64,000 nt of DNA from Enterobacter sp. R4-368 (GTDB lineage: Bacteria > Pseudomonadota > Gammaproteobacteria > Enterobacterales > Enterobacteriaceae): positions 1,488,001-1,552,000 of the forward strand of contig NC_021500.1 of the NCBI RefSeq assembly GCF_000410515.1. Direction: 5' to 3'. The notes under the pieces are model-generated. The model saw only the letters and a program-made list of their open reading frames with translations, had not been told where the DNA came from and did no database searches. This document shows, piece by piece, positions 9,263 through 17,528 of this stretch. Position numbers and translations under genes: made by a program. Every line of letters starts with the position of its first letter. Position 1 is the stretch's first letter.

Positions 9263-9369
9263 GTCCTTCCCCTTTGTGGTTTCATTTAAAGGGGCACCTT
9301 TTAACATCTCCGCTGTGGGCTGGCAAGAAATGAACCCTGAGCGGCAAAGCGCGAAACGGCCGGTTGCGT

Positions 9370-10140
9370 TTAAACCGTCAGGATTTCAATATTCTCTGCG
9401 CGAAAGGCTTGATGCAACGCTTTGCTGAGATCGGTTTCGACCACCAGCACATCAATCTGCTGGCTGGCGGCAACAATGTAGCGGGCCACGCCCGGGATCT
9501 TATTTGCCGTTAAGGCCACCACCACCTGGTTGCTTTGGGCAATCACCGCCTTTTTAAATTCGCCGTCGGCGTAATCAAACCCGGTCAGCCCCATCTCCGG
9601 CGACATCGCGCAGCCGCCGATAAATGCCTGATCGAAAATGATCCCATTAAGCTGGCTGATGGCCGGGCCGCTCACGCAACCGCCGGTGCTGCGCTGCACC
9701 AGCCCGCCCAGCATAATCACGTCGCAATGCGGATGTTTACTCGCGGCAACGGCGATTTCCGGTGAATTAGTCACTACCGTCAGGTTTAGCGCTGGCGGCA
9801 ATGCTTTCGCCAGCTCAAGATTGGTAGTGCCGGTATCGATAAATACGCAGGTACCGGGTTTGAGCAGCTGCACGCAGCGCTGCGCGAGGAGGTTTTTTTT
9901 TGCCCGGTCCTGCTCTTTCCTTTCCGTAAAACTCCCGGCGGTTGCCAGCTGCAACACCGCGCCGCCATACACCTTTTTGCAGATGCCCGCTTTACTCAGC
10001 TCCTGCAAATCCCGGCGAATGGTGTGCTCTGAAACCTGCAATTCAACAGCTAACTCCGCACAGACTACCCGTCCCTGCGTCTGCAGACGCTGACGGATCA
10101 GATCTTGTCGTTGATCGGGGAAAGCCGCATAATCGAGCAT
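9370..10140 (-). CDS. DeoR-family transcriptional regulator
   Basis: 256 residues. N-terminal DeoR-type HTH in residues 8-60 (VSEHTIRRDLQELSKAGICKKVYGGAVL) and a C-terminal DeoR sensor domain with the phosphosugar-binding signatures FIDTGTTNLELAKALP and VTNSPEIA. Such proteins normally repress carbohydrate genes and respond to a phosphorylated sugar. Its only close partner is the divergent VOC-family gene, with repeated operator-like units between them. ATG at 10140 has an AGAGGA ribosome site. The effector and full regulon cannot be named. Confidence 0.85.
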   Translation of the reverse strand: MLDYAAFPDQRQDLIRQRLQTQGRVVCAELAVELQVSEHTIRRDLQELSKAGICKKVYGGAVLQLATAGSFTERKEQDRAKKNLLAQRCVQLLKPGTCVFIDTGTTNLELAKALPPALNLTVVTNSPEIAVAASKHPHCDVIMLGGLVQRSTGGCVSGPAISQLNGIIFDQAFIGGCAMSPEMGLTGFDYADGEFKKAVIAQSNQVVVALTANKIPGVARYIVAASQQIDVLVVETDLSKALHQAFRAENIEILTV

Positions 10141-10155
10141 AAATCCTCTTTATAA

Positions 10156-10198
10156 AATTCATATCGAGCAATAATGAGCATAATCGTGCAAATGAATT
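10156..10198. promoter_or_regulatory. Repeated operator-like array between DeoR-type gene and VOC gene
   Basis: Three similar 10-bp units in tandem from 10163: ATCGAGCAAT, AATGAGCATA and ATCGTGCAAA, one helical turn apart. They are flanked by a distant perfect inverted repeat AATTCAT (10156-10162) and ATGAATT (10192-10198). DeoR-family proteins often bind phased direct repeats, so this is a likely control site for both divergent genes. Confidence 0.6.
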
Positions 10199-10237
10199 AC
10201 GCTGTCAATTCACATCCCCTACGCCCTGGAGGTCACC

Positions 10238-10624
10238 TTGAACATTGCCCATGTCGCACTCTGGACACGCCATCTCGACGAACAGCGCGCATTCTGGCGC
10301 GACTTTTTTTCCGCCACCAGCAATGAGAAATATGTCAGTCAAAACCGCCCCGGTTTTGCATCCTATTTTATGTCGCTGCACAACGGGCCAACCATTGAAC
10401 TTATGACCGTGCCGGAGCTGGCCGATGCGCCAAACGCCGCAGAGTTTGTCGGCTGGGCGCATATCGCTATTCATGTCGGAGATGTCGGGGCGGTGGATAA
10501 GATGGCGGAAAAAGCCCGTCAGCAGGGCCGGTTAGCCAGCGCCGCGCGGTGGACGGGGGATGGTTTTTACGAAGCCGTGATTCTGGATCCGGATAATAAC
10601 CGTATCGAACTGGTTGCCGGCTAA
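10238..10624 (+). CDS. VOC family (glyoxalase/dioxygenase fold) protein
   Basis: 128-residue single-chain VOC protein with paired beta-alpha-beta-beta-beta units. The expected metal ligands are present: His5 (AHVALW), Glu54 (TIELM), His75 (WAHIAIH) and Glu124 (NRIEL), so it should bind a divalent metal. Possible activities include glyoxalase-I-like, ring-cleavage or fosfomycin-resistance-like chemistry; length fits a lactoylglutathione-lyase-like protein, but the substrate is not determined. It starts with TTG, supported by a strong GGAGG ribosome site 5 bp upstream and by the His ligand lying immediately inside that start. Divergent from a DeoR-type regulator through a repeat array. Confidence 0.8.
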   Translation: MNIAHVALWTRHLDEQRAFWRDFFSATSNEKYVSQNRPGFASYFMSLHNGPTIELMTVPELADAPNAAEFVGWAHIAIHVGDVGAVDKMAEKARQQGRLASAARWTGDGFYEAVILDPDNNRIELVAG

Positions 10625-10662
10625 GGAAGGCAGGGAGCCTGTTGCCAGACTCCCTGTTCAGG

Positions 10663-12603
10663 TTACGCGTCGAGGCGGAACTGATGCACCGTCTGCGCCA
10701 GTTGCTGCGCCTGATCTTCAAGTGACGTTGCCGCCGCGGCCATTTGCTGCACCAGCGAGGCGTTTTGTTGCGTGACACCGTCCATTTCATTGACGGCAAT
10801 TGTCACCTGGCTAATGCCTTTGGCCTGCTCATCCGAGGCGCTGACAATCTCATTGATGATGGTCTGCACGGAATTCACCGCCTGCGTCATCTCCTGCATG
10901 GTGTGACCGGCATCATTCACCAGTTGCACCCCGGCTTCGACGCGTTTGCCGGACTCCTCAATCAACGCACCGATATCTTTCACCGCATCGGCGCTGCGCT
11001 GCGCCAGGTTGCGCACTTCAGACGCCACCACCGCAAAACCACGCCCTTGCTCACCGGCACGCGCCGCCTCTACCGCGGCGTTCAACGCCAGGATATTGGT
11101 CTGGAAAGCAATGCTGTTGATGATCGCCGTGATATCGCCGATTTTTTTCGCACTGTCGTCAATTTTCGCCATCGTTTCCACCACCTGGCCGACCAGCGTT
11201 TCACCCCGGCTGGCAATCTGCGTGGCATTGGCAGTCAGCGCCGTCGCCTGGTGGGCGTTGGCGGCGTTATGTTTCACCGTGGCGCTAAACTGCTCCATAC
11301 TGGCGGCGGTCTGTTCCAGCGCCGCGGCCTGCTGTTCAGTACGCGAAGAGAGGTTAATGTTGCCGCTGACAATCTCCCCGGCTCCCTGACGCACCGAGTC
11401 ACTGGCTTCTTTGATCTGCCCGACAATCTGCCGTAGCTGCGCCTGCATGGTATGCAGGGCATAGAACAGGCTGCTGCGATCGTTACCTTTCACCGGGATG
11501 GCGTTATCGAGTTTGCCGTCCGCGACCGCCAGCGCGATATTCGCCCCTTCCAGCGGTTCGCCACCAATCGGCTTCAACACTTTACGGCTGAAGATCAGAC
11601 CGAGTAGCGCACACACCAACAGGATGCTGATAACCCCCAGAACAATGGCGTACATCAATTGACGGTTGGCCGCCGCCATCACCGAACTCACCGGCGCAAC
11701 GACGCCGAGATACCAGTTATCGGTACTGTTGCCAATAGAGACTGGCTGCCAGGTGATCAGCGCTTTTTCGCCGAGGATCGGATCATCTTGTTCCACGACT
11801 TTACTGGTGAAGCCCTCCGTTTTACCCGGGTAAGGCTTACTGGTCAGGTTTTTATCCGGGTAAGAAATCACCTTTCCGGCGGTAGAGAGCAGCACCGCAT
11901 AGCCGCCCCCTTCCCACGGTTTGATCTGATTCACTTTCTGCTGCAATGACGCCAGCGAAATATCAGACGTCACAACCGCATGCAGTTTGCCACCGCTGAC
12001 AATCGGTGCCGCCACTGAGGTCAGCAGCGTCGGCACACCGTTATAGGCGTAGCTGTAAGGTTCAATTAACGTGTCTTTCTGGCTTTTTTGCGGCAGCAGA
12101 TAGTAATCGCCCTGGCCTGGCGTAAAGATCGAGATCAGCGGGTGGAGCTTAAAATTACCGGATTGATCGTGGTCGACAAAAAAGGCATAGCGGCCTTTCG
12201 GTGCCTGATCGGGTTTGTCGGCGAACTCTGCATCGCGACCGTCAAAGGCGTTTTCTTCAAAAATAACCGAGATAGAGAGATAGTCCGGATTATCGCGCAG
12301 GGCGGAGATAAGCAGCTTATCTGCCACCTGACGGTCGGTGATCCCGGCTTCTGGCAAGGCAATCATACTGTGACCGAGGTTATGCGCCACATCGCGGGCA
12401 TAGTTCAGTTGTTGCTGGATAGTCAGCGCCTGGCTTTCCGCAATTTTTTGCAGATATTGTTCGGCGAGGTGTTTTTGTTCACTGCTGGACTGCCAGCTCA
12501 GTACCCCGATAGTTACCACAAAACCGAGGGTGATGGTGATGGCCCCCGTCAGCAACATTTGCGCGCGGGTGCTCATTTTTTTGGTCACACGTTCTCTGGC
12601 CAT
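10663..12603 (-). CDS. Methyl-accepting chemotaxis protein with periplasmic Cache-type sensor
   Basis: 646-residue transmembrane chemoreceptor. TM1 is near residues 16-37. A periplasmic region of about 270 residues has dCACHE character ([43 protein letters not shown]). TM2 is near 314-338, followed by a HAMP-like linker and the cytoplasmic signalling domain with the hairpin tip [20 protein letters not shown]. It lacks the C-terminal NWETF-type pentapeptide for CheR/CheB and ends in VHQFRLDA, so adaptation would rely on other receptors. Double-Cache receptors often bind amino acids or organic acids; ligand unknown. A near-consensus FliA promoter is 65 bp upstream. Confidence 0.9.
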   Translation of the reverse strand: MARERVTKKMSTRAQMLLTGAITITLGFVVTIGVLSWQSSSEQKHLAEQYLQKIAESQALTIQQQLNYARDVAHNLGHSMIALPEAGITDRQVADKLLISALRDNPDYLSISVIFEENAFDGRDAEFADKPDQAPKGRYAFFVDHDQSGNFKLHPLISIFTPGQGDYYLLPQKSQKDTLIEPYSYAYNGVPTLLTSVAAPIVSGGKLHAVVTSDISLASLQQKVNQIKPWEGGGYAVLLSTAGKVISYPDKNLTSKPYPGKTEGFTSKVVEQDDPILGEKALITWQPVSIGNSTDNWYLGVVAPVSSVMAAANRQLMYAIVLGVISILLVCALLGLIFSRKVLKPIGGEPLEGANIALAVADGKLDNAIPVKGNDRSSLFYALHTMQAQLRQIVGQIKEASDSVRQGAGEIVSGNINLSSRTEQQAAALEQTAASMEQFSATVKHNAANAHQATALTANATQIASRGETLVGQVVETMAKIDDSAKKIGDITAIINSIAFQTNILALNAAVEAARAGEQGRGFAVVASEVRNLAQRSADAVKDIGALIEESGKRVEAGVQLVNDAGHTMQEMTQAVNSVQTIINEIVSASDEQAKGISQVTIAVNEMDGVTQQNASLVQQMAAAATSLEDQAQQLAQTVHQFRLDA

Positions 12604-12667
12604 TACGGCTCTCCTGGAGTCAGCCTTTACGTCATCTTCCTTTCAGCACGAACTCCCTGTGAGATCT

Positions 12668-12694
12668 CTATCGGCGGTTATTTTTTGATCTTTA
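12668..12694 (-). promoter_or_regulatory. FliA (sigma-28) promoter of the chemoreceptor gene
   Basis: On the minus strand TAAAGATC, an 11-bp spacer, then GCCGATAG. The flagellar sigma-28 consensus is TAAAGTTT-N11-GCCGATAA, so the -10 matches 7 of 8 and the -35 core is intact. It points at the chemoreceptor gene starting at 12603. Confidence 0.85.
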
Positions 12695-12897
12695 ATTGTT
12701 GGCGAATGTGTTATTGCGCGGTAAAAACGCTTCTTAAAGCGAGAAACAGCAGCCTGCACGGACCAATGAATGTAGTGGCAGTTAACCTATCGGTCACTGA
12801 GGCTTACTGCAGAACTTTACGCTGAGGACGTGAGAGATCACGATTTCGATTAAGGCGCAAGAGAGACAGCCCCGACAGCACGCCAGGGCGGGAGGGA

Positions 12898-13158
12898 TTA
12901 GCCGCGATCGTCTTTCGGGCCGAGGAAATAAAAACCAAACGGCAGCGATCCAATGATGGTGAACATCAGGCTGTAGATAGCAACCCATGCGCCCTGCATG
13001 ATAAACATCGTTACCGTCCAGGATTCCATCGGCAAATTGTACTGATCTTCAACGCCCTCGAAGGTCACTTTCGAAATGACGCTGACGGCAACCAGGAATA
13101 CAATCACCACCGCAATGATAAATTTTTTCCCCTCGCGGGTACGTAATTTTTCCAGCAT
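12898..13158 (-). CDS. Small two-helix inner-membrane protein (DUF2534-like)
   Basis: 86 residues with two hydrophobic segments near residues 13-30 (FIIAVVIVFLVAVSVIS) and 50-75 (FIMQGAWVAIYSLMFTIIGSLPF). The segments are joined by a short acidic stretch (FEGVEDQYNLPMES), and the protein ends in a charged tail. It resembles the enterobacterial DUF2534 membrane proteins as far as can be recalled; no function is known. A strong AGGAGGT ribosome site precedes the ATG. It is divergent from the Nudix gene and is not close enough to any gene to suggest an operon partner. Confidence 0.7.
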   Translation of the reverse strand: MLEKLRTREGKKFIIAVVIVFLVAVSVISKVTFEGVEDQYNLPMESWTVTMFIMQGAWVAIYSLMFTIIGSLPFGFYFLGPKDDRG

Positions 13159-13316
13159 ATAAACCTCCTGTCATGTGGCTTTTCTGTGCCGCGAGTGTAA
13201 CCGATCTGCTGCCTGGTTGTTGTGAAAAATCAGGAAAAAGGCCATTTGCGCGAAACCATAACAAGCCCTGTCGAGCCCCTGATATTGCTGCTTTAGCCAT
13301 TAACACGGAGAAAACA

Positions 13317-13790
13317 ATGAGTAAGGAAATCCCGATACGCTGCTTTTCGATAGCCCTGTTTGTGCTGTGCAACTCCGCAGCGGGCTGGCGCGTTCTGCTG
13401 CTTAAACGCAGCGGTAAAATGCTTAACGGCCTGTGGTGCCAGATTGCAGGCGGCATTGAACACGGTGAAACGGCCTGGCAAACCGCACTGCGTGAAGCTC
13501 AGGAAGAGACAGGCTTGCAGCTTAGCGAACTCTATTCCGCCGACTGCTGCGAGCAGTTTTACGAAGCGCACCGCGACGCCATCACCGTCGTACCGGTGTT
13601 TGTTGCGTACGTCGATGAAGCCTGCGAGATAACGCTTAACCACGAGCACAGCGAATACCGTTGGGTCAGCTTTGCCGATGCCCACGAATTGCTCACTTTT
13701 CCAGGCCAGCGCAAAACACTCGACTGGGTAAAAACGCATTTCGCGGATAGCGCGCCCTCGCCGCTGCTAAAAATGCCTTCCACACTTTAA
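13317..13790 (+). CDS. Nudix hydrolase
   Basis: 157 residues with a complete Nudix box at residues 45-67 (GGIEHGE then REAQEETGL), matching the GX5EX7REUXEEXGU pattern with all metal-binding glutamates. It would hydrolyse a nucleoside-diphosphate-linked compound. General layout resembles dihydroneopterin triphosphate or dNTP pyrophosphatases of the NudB/MutT size class, but the substrate cannot be assigned. The ATG at 13317 was chosen over the longer open frame because a GGAG ribosome site lies just upstream and the beta-strand SIALFVL follows directly. A strong terminator sits about 27 bp downstream, so it is probably monocistronic. Confidence 0.85.
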   Translation: MSKEIPIRCFSIALFVLCNSAAGWRVLLLKRSGKMLNGLWCQIAGGIEHGETAWQTALREAQEETGLQLSELYSADCCEQFYEAHRDAITVVPVFVAYVDEACEITLNHEHSEYRWVSFADAHELLTFPGQRKTLDWVKTHFADSAPSPLLKMPSTL

Positions 13791-13816
13791 GCTCGCCATT
13801 TTTATACTATTTTTAT

Positions 13817-13850
13817 CGCCGCGTATTTCCTTTTTACGCGGCGTTTATAT
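13817..13850 (+). terminator. Terminator after Nudix gene
   Basis: Perfect 9-bp stem CGCCGCGTA / TACGCGGCG with a 9-nt loop, followed by TTTATAT. It separates the Nudix gene from the glutamine-synthetase-like gene. Confidence 0.7.
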
Positions 13851-13914
13851 CAAAATAAAAAGCGCTCTTTTATGCTGAGTTCACCGCCCAAAAGGCCTGA
13901 CAGAAAGAAAAAAT

Positions 13915-14010
13915 ATGAACTCGCTGATGACTATTCCGCTGCTGAAAAATATCCGCACTTTTTTACCACCACAACATTTCCAACACCGTTGCATTCGCGA
14001 TCTGTGTTGA
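13915..14010 (+). CDS. Possible 31-residue leader ORF coupled to the glutamine-synthetase-like gene
   Basis: A short frame begins ATG at 13915 after a purine-rich GAAAGAAAAAA stretch and encodes 31 residues (starts MNSLMTIPLLKN, ends HRCIRDLC). Its TGA stop shares bases with the preferred ATG of the downstream gene in a TGATG overlap at 14008-14012. That arrangement is typical of translational coupling, and the downstream gene has no clear ribosome site of its own. The peptide matches nothing recognised. It may be a real leader or a chance frame. Confidence 0.4.
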   Translation: MNSLMTIPLLKNIRTFLPPQHFQHRCIRDLC

Positions 14011-15323
14011 TGGTGGATCAGGAGATCAGACAGCTTCAGCAGAATTTTTCTCATGAAATCAAGGTATATCTGAACGAACACCCGCAAACAAGACACATTG
14101 ATATATATCTTAACGATACCCATGGCACATTCCGCGGAAAAAGAGTCGCCGTCGAAAACTTATTTTCGCTAAGCTCGGGTTGTTATTTTCCGCAATCTGT
14201 TTACACCATGGATCGCGAAGGGAAAATAATCACCTCTTCGCCCGACAGACTTATTAACGAAGAGCCTGATAATGTATGTTTACCCGTTTCCGGCACGCTA
14301 CGCCCGAGCGCGCACAATCCGCGCCATAACGCGCAATTATTATTAACCATGCTCGACAGCAATAATATGCCCTGGCCGCTGGAGCCAAGAGTCATATTGC
14401 AAAATGTGCTGCGTCAGTTTCACCAGCATGGTCTTTACCCGGTGGTGGCAGCGGAAATGGAGTTCTACCTTGTAGATCCCGCTGCACAGCAAAACCGCCC
14501 GCAGGGCTGTTTTCATCTGGCAGTGCCGTCGGCCTACTCTGCGTTTATTGAAGAGCTGGAAAGTATGGCGGCAGCGCAACGTCTTCCCTTATCCGGCATC
14601 GTTAGCGAAGCCGAGGCCGGACAGTTTGAGCTGAACATGTGCCATTCGCACAACGTGGTGGATAGTTGCGAGCAGGTGCTGGCGCTGCGCAAACTTACCG
14701 GCACCGTGGCCGGGAAATTCGGCTATCAGGCCAATTTTATGGCGAAACCCTTCTCAGAACTGGCCGGTAATGGCCTGCATTTTCACGTCAGCCTTAATGA
14801 CGCGAATGGCGACAATGTGTTTGCCAGCCCGGCAGAGGCACCCAATGAGATGGTGCGGCTCTCCCTTGCCGGCATGCTGGAACTGATGCCCGCGTCGCTG
14901 GCGATCATGGCGCCGGGCGTTAATGGGTTCAGGCGGTTGCGTAAGAATCTGGACGAGCCGCTTTTTCACTCCTGGGGTTACAACAAACGCAACGCCGCAC
15001 TGCGTATTCCCTGCTCTGATGCGCGCAACCGGCGGATCGAATATCGTCTGGCGGGCGCGGACGCCAACCCTTATCTGGTGATGGCGACGTTACTGACGGG
15101 TATGTTATACGGCCTGGAGCGTATTGATGATGAGGCGCTGGCCAACTTCACCCACGCCTCGCCCGATCTGCCATTGTTCCAGCAACCTGCGCTGGAGTCG
15201 TTTCGCCAGTGCGCTTACCTGGCAGACCATTTAGGCAGCGCATTTTGCGATCAGTGGTATCACGGCAAGCTGGCGGAACTGAATGCGTTTGAACGCATTG
15301 TGACAGCAGAAGAATTGTCCTGA
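14010..15323 (+). CDS. Glutamine-synthetase-family ligase (PuuA-like)
   Basis: About 437 residues, glutamine-synthetase fold. The closest recalled relative is PuuA, gamma-glutamylputrescine synthetase: shared features are FRGKR near residue 45, GCYFPQSVY, EMEFYL (metal-binding Glu), EAGQFELN, GNGLHFHVSL (metal/ATP His), RIPCSDARNRRIEYR and GADANPYLVMA. It probably ligates glutamate to an amine using ATP, but divergence from PuuA makes the amine uncertain. The ATG at 14010 aligns with the family N terminus; an in-frame ATG at 13872 would add 46 residues with no homology and no ribosome site. No other putrescine-catabolism genes adjoin it. Confidence 0.82.
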   Translation: MVDQEIRQLQQNFSHEIKVYLNEHPQTRHIDIYLNDTHGTFRGKRVAVENLFSLSSGCYFPQSVYTMDREGKIITSSPDRLINEEPDNVCLPVSGTLRPSAHNPRHNAQLLLTMLDSNNMPWPLEPRVILQNVLRQFHQHGLYPVVAAEMEFYLVDPAAQQNRPQGCFHLAVPSAYSAFIEELESMAAAQRLPLSGIVSEAEAGQFELNMCHSHNVVDSCEQVLALRKLTGTVAGKFGYQANFMAKPFSELAGNGLHFHVSLNDANGDNVFASPAEAPNEMVRLSLAGMLELMPASLAIMAPGVNGFRRLRKNLDEPLFHSWGYNKRNAALRIPCSDARNRRIEYRLAGADANPYLVMATLLTGMLYGLERIDDEALANFTHASPDLPLFQQPALESFRQCAYLADHLGSAFCDQWYHGKLAELNAFERIVTAEELS

Positions 15324-15399
15324 TCTGCCTGGCTGCGGTTGCATCAAGGTCTTCACCTTGCCATTTCGTCATTACAAACGTAATGACAGGGGTAAATCC

Positions 15400-15639
15400 A
15401 TGGGCAATTTGAATGTTCGTATCGATGACGATTTAAAAGCGCGTTCCTTTGTCGCTCTGGAAAAACCTGGCGTAACACCTTCCGAGCTCCTGCGACAGAC
15501 GCTCGAATATGTTGCCGAGAACGGCAAACTACCGTTTCAGCGCACACTGCTTAATGATGAGGATCGCCAATTGATCGAAATCGTGCGTGAGCGTTTACGT
15601 GATCCGAAACCGGTTCGTGTGACGCTGGACGATTTGTGA
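15400..15639 (+). CDS. RelB/DinJ-type antitoxin
   Basis: 79 residues. A ribbon-helix-helix DNA-binding start (GNLNVRIDDDLKARSFVALE) is followed by a C-terminal toxin-binding segment (IEIVRERLRDPKPVRVTLDDL), the layout of RelB/DinJ antitoxins. It would neutralise the RelE-type toxin encoded downstream and autorepress the pair. That partner gene, 62 bp further on, carries two in-frame TGA codons, so this antitoxin may be orphaned. A hairpin with a T-run separates the two genes, unlike the usual overlapping relBE arrangement. The ATG at 15400 follows an AGGGG ribosome site. Confidence 0.8.
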   Translation: MGNLNVRIDDDLKARSFVALEKPGVTPSELLRQTLEYVAENGKLPFQRTLLNDEDRQLIEIVRERLRDPKPVRVTLDDL

Positions 15640-15659
15640 TGAAACGCTGATACATCAAT

Positions 15660-15682
15660 GCGGCCAGGGAAAGGCCGCTTTT
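15660..15682 (+). terminator. Hairpin with T-run between antitoxin and toxin genes
   Basis: 6-bp stem GCGGCC / GGCCGC with a 7-nt loop followed by TTTT. It would reduce transcription into the toxin reading frame. Confidence 0.55.
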
Positions 15683-15700
15683 AGCAAACAAGGAGGTTGT

Positions 15701-15988
15701 ATGGTTTATCAACTGGATTTCGATGAACGCGCATTAAAAGAGTGACGAAAGTTAGGCAGCCCTGTTCGCAAGCAGTTTAAAAAGAAAATTGCTCAGGTGC
15801 TTAAAGCGCCGAGGATTGAAGCAAACAGACTCAGCCATTGACCTGATAGCTACCAAATCAAACTGCGCGCTTCAGGTTATCGCCTTGTCTACCAGTTGAA
15901 CGATGGACGGATTGTGATGTTCGTTGTCTCTGTCGGAAACCGCGAACGCCACACCGTGTATGGCATCGCAGAAAAGCGCCTGAAATAA
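15701..15988 (+). pseudogene. RelE-type toxin gene interrupted by two in-frame TGA codons
   Basis: Read through its stops, the frame gives 95 residues closely similar to E. coli RelE along the whole length (MVYQLDFDERALKE, then RKLGSPVRKQFKKKI, then YQIKLRASGYRLVYQLNDGR and VVSVGNRER). There is no frameshift. Codon 15 (15743-15745), a Trp in E. coli RelE, is TGA, and codon 47 (15839-15841) is also TGA. A strong AAGGAGG ribosome site remains in front of the ATG. RelE cleaves mRNA in the ribosomal A site; here only a 14-residue product is expected unless TGA is read through. No closely placed restart ATG exists in frame. It most likely decayed after loss of selection. Confidence 0.85.
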
Positions 15989-16002
15989 CCCGCGCTGCTC
16001 GC

Positions 16003-16527
16003 TTACCCGGGCTGCGGAAGCGTCACATCCCCCTCCCCCAGCGGGCGCTGCATCAGTACCGTATCGAGCCAGCGCCCGTGCTTCATACCGACGCTTTTCA
16101 GCGTGCCGATAATCACGAAACCGGCGCGGCTGTGCAGCCGTAATGAACCTTCATTTTCGCTGTTGCCAACATTGGCGATGAGCTGGCGGTAACCGTTTTG
16201 CTCCGCCCAGACAACCGCGCGGGCGAGTAGCGCTTTGCCTGCGCCTTGCTGGCGAAAGTTGTCATCAACATAGATGGAATCTTCCAGCGTGTACTGATAC
16301 GCCCGTCGCTCGCGATAACGCGATAAATAGCAGTAGCCCCGAACCTGCCCTTCATGCACGGCGACATACCACGGCAAGCCATTGTGGCGGGTTTTCGCCA
16401 GCCGCGTACGCATTTCATCCATGTCCGGCGCTTCGGTTTCGAACGTGGCGTTACCGTGCATCACGTGATAAGCATAAATCTGCACAATCGCGCTAAGATG
16501 GTGTTCTTGCGCGTCAATAATTTCCAT
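16003..16527 (-). CDS. GNAT N-acetyltransferase (phosphinothricin/methionine-sulfoximine type)
   Basis: 174 residues, single GNAT domain. The acetyl-CoA-binding motif A is visible as DDNFRQQGAGKALLARAV near residues 88-105, and the N-terminal IYAYHVMHGNATFETEAP is characteristic of the PAT/MddA (YncA) group that acetylates phosphinothricin, methionine sulfoximine or related amino-acid analogues. Length agrees with that group (about 172). It is divergent from a LysR-family gene 96 bp away, which may control it. ATG at 16527 has a GGGGAAC ribosome site. The true substrate could be another amino acid derivative. Confidence 0.85.
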   Translation of the reverse strand: MEIIDAQEHHLSAIVQIYAYHVMHGNATFETEAPDMDEMRTRLAKTRHNGLPWYVAVHEGQVRGYCYLSRYRERRAYQYTLEDSIYVDDNFRQQGAGKALLARAVVWAEQNGYRQLIANVGNSENEGSLRLHSRAGFVIIGTLKSVGMKHGRWLDTVLMQRPLGEGDVTLPQPG

Positions 16528-16623
16528 AAACTGTTCCCCGTTTGATGATATCTACAGGCTACCGGTAACGCCGCCCGCACGGCACCAGGCTGCGCTTATC
16601 ACCGTTATAAGGAAAACTTTGCC

Positions 16624-17520
16624 ATGCCCCACTTCAGCTTTGACCAGTTAGCGACGTTTAAGCTGGTGCTCGCCCGCGGCAGTTTTACCGCCGCCGCAGA
16701 GGTGTTAGGCATTTCGCAACCCGCCGTCAGCCTGCAAATCCGCCAGCTTGAACAGGCCCTGCACGTTCGCCTGATTGAACGTTCCGGGCGTGGTCTGCGC
16801 GCCACCGCCGCCGGAGAAACCTTTCTGGCGCATTGTGCAGAGATCGAAAATGCCGTCAGCGCCGCGGTGCAGTCGGTGGCGCAGCATCAGCACGCGGTCA
16901 GCGGCAGCGTGACGATAGGCACCGGCGCGACGACCTGTATTCATCTGTTGCCGCCGCTGCTGCAAAAGTTGCACCGCGAGTTCCCGTTACTGTCAGTCGG
17001 GGTGCGCACCGGCAACACCAGTGATATCGTGCGCGCGGTGGAAGAAAACCGTATCGATATCGGCCTTGTGACGCTGCCCGCCAACGGACGCAATCTGGCG
17101 ATTTCACCGCTATTTACCGAAGAATTTGTGGCGATCGCAGCCCATGACGCTGACGGCGTTTTATTGCCAACACCGGCAACGCTTGCCCCCCTGCCGCTGA
17201 TTATTTTCGAATCCGGCAGCAGCACGCGCCTGCTCATAGAACAGTGGTTTAGCGCAGGCGGTGTCACCCTCGCGCCGGTGATGGAGCTGGGCAGTATTGA
17301 AGCGATAAAACGCATGGTGCGCGCCGGGTTGGGTTACAGCATCGTGCCCGGCGTGGCGGTTCAGGCTGAAGAGGACCGCCAGGGCCTGCGCGTACAACCG
17401 GTGCAGCCGCCGCTCCAGCGCCAGTTAGCGCTGGTGATGCGTCAGGATAAAGTGGTGAGCCGGGGGATGCGGGAAGTATTGAAAAGCCTGCAACAGGCGG
17501 GCATCACGCCCGCCGGATAA
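16624..17520 (+). CDS. LysR-family transcriptional regulator
   Basis: 298 residues. The N-terminal winged HTH covers residues 5-65 (GSFTAAAEVLGISQPAVSLQIRQLEQ, a textbook LysR helix), and the substrate-binding domain follows from about residue 90 (GSVTIGTGATTCIHLLPPLL). The domain architecture is of the CysB/Cbl/CbbR general type, without features allowing a ligand to be named. It is divergent from the GNAT acetyltransferase, the most likely local target, and converges on the TonB-dependent receptor gene 9 bp away. An AAGGA ribosome site precedes the ATG. Confidence 0.87.
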   Translation: MPHFSFDQLATFKLVLARGSFTAAAEVLGISQPAVSLQIRQLEQALHVRLIERSGRGLRATAAGETFLAHCAEIENAVSAAVQSVAQHQHAVSGSVTIGTGATTCIHLLPPLLQKLHREFPLLSVGVRTGNTSDIVRAVEENRIDIGLVTLPANGRNLAISPLFTEEFVAIAAHDADGVLLPTPATLAPLPLIIFESGSSTRLLIEQWFSAGGVTLAPVMELGSIEAIKRMVRAGLGYSIVPGVAVQAEEDRQGLRVQPVQPPLQRQLALVMRQDKVVSRGMREVLKSLQQAGITPAG

Positions 17521-17528
17521 AACCCCTA

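Noticed and set aside
15701..15988. Selenocysteine use at the two TGA codons of the RelE-type frame
   Set aside because: Codon 15 is a Trp in E. coli RelE and no SECIS-like hairpin directly follows the TGA; nonsense mutation is simpler.
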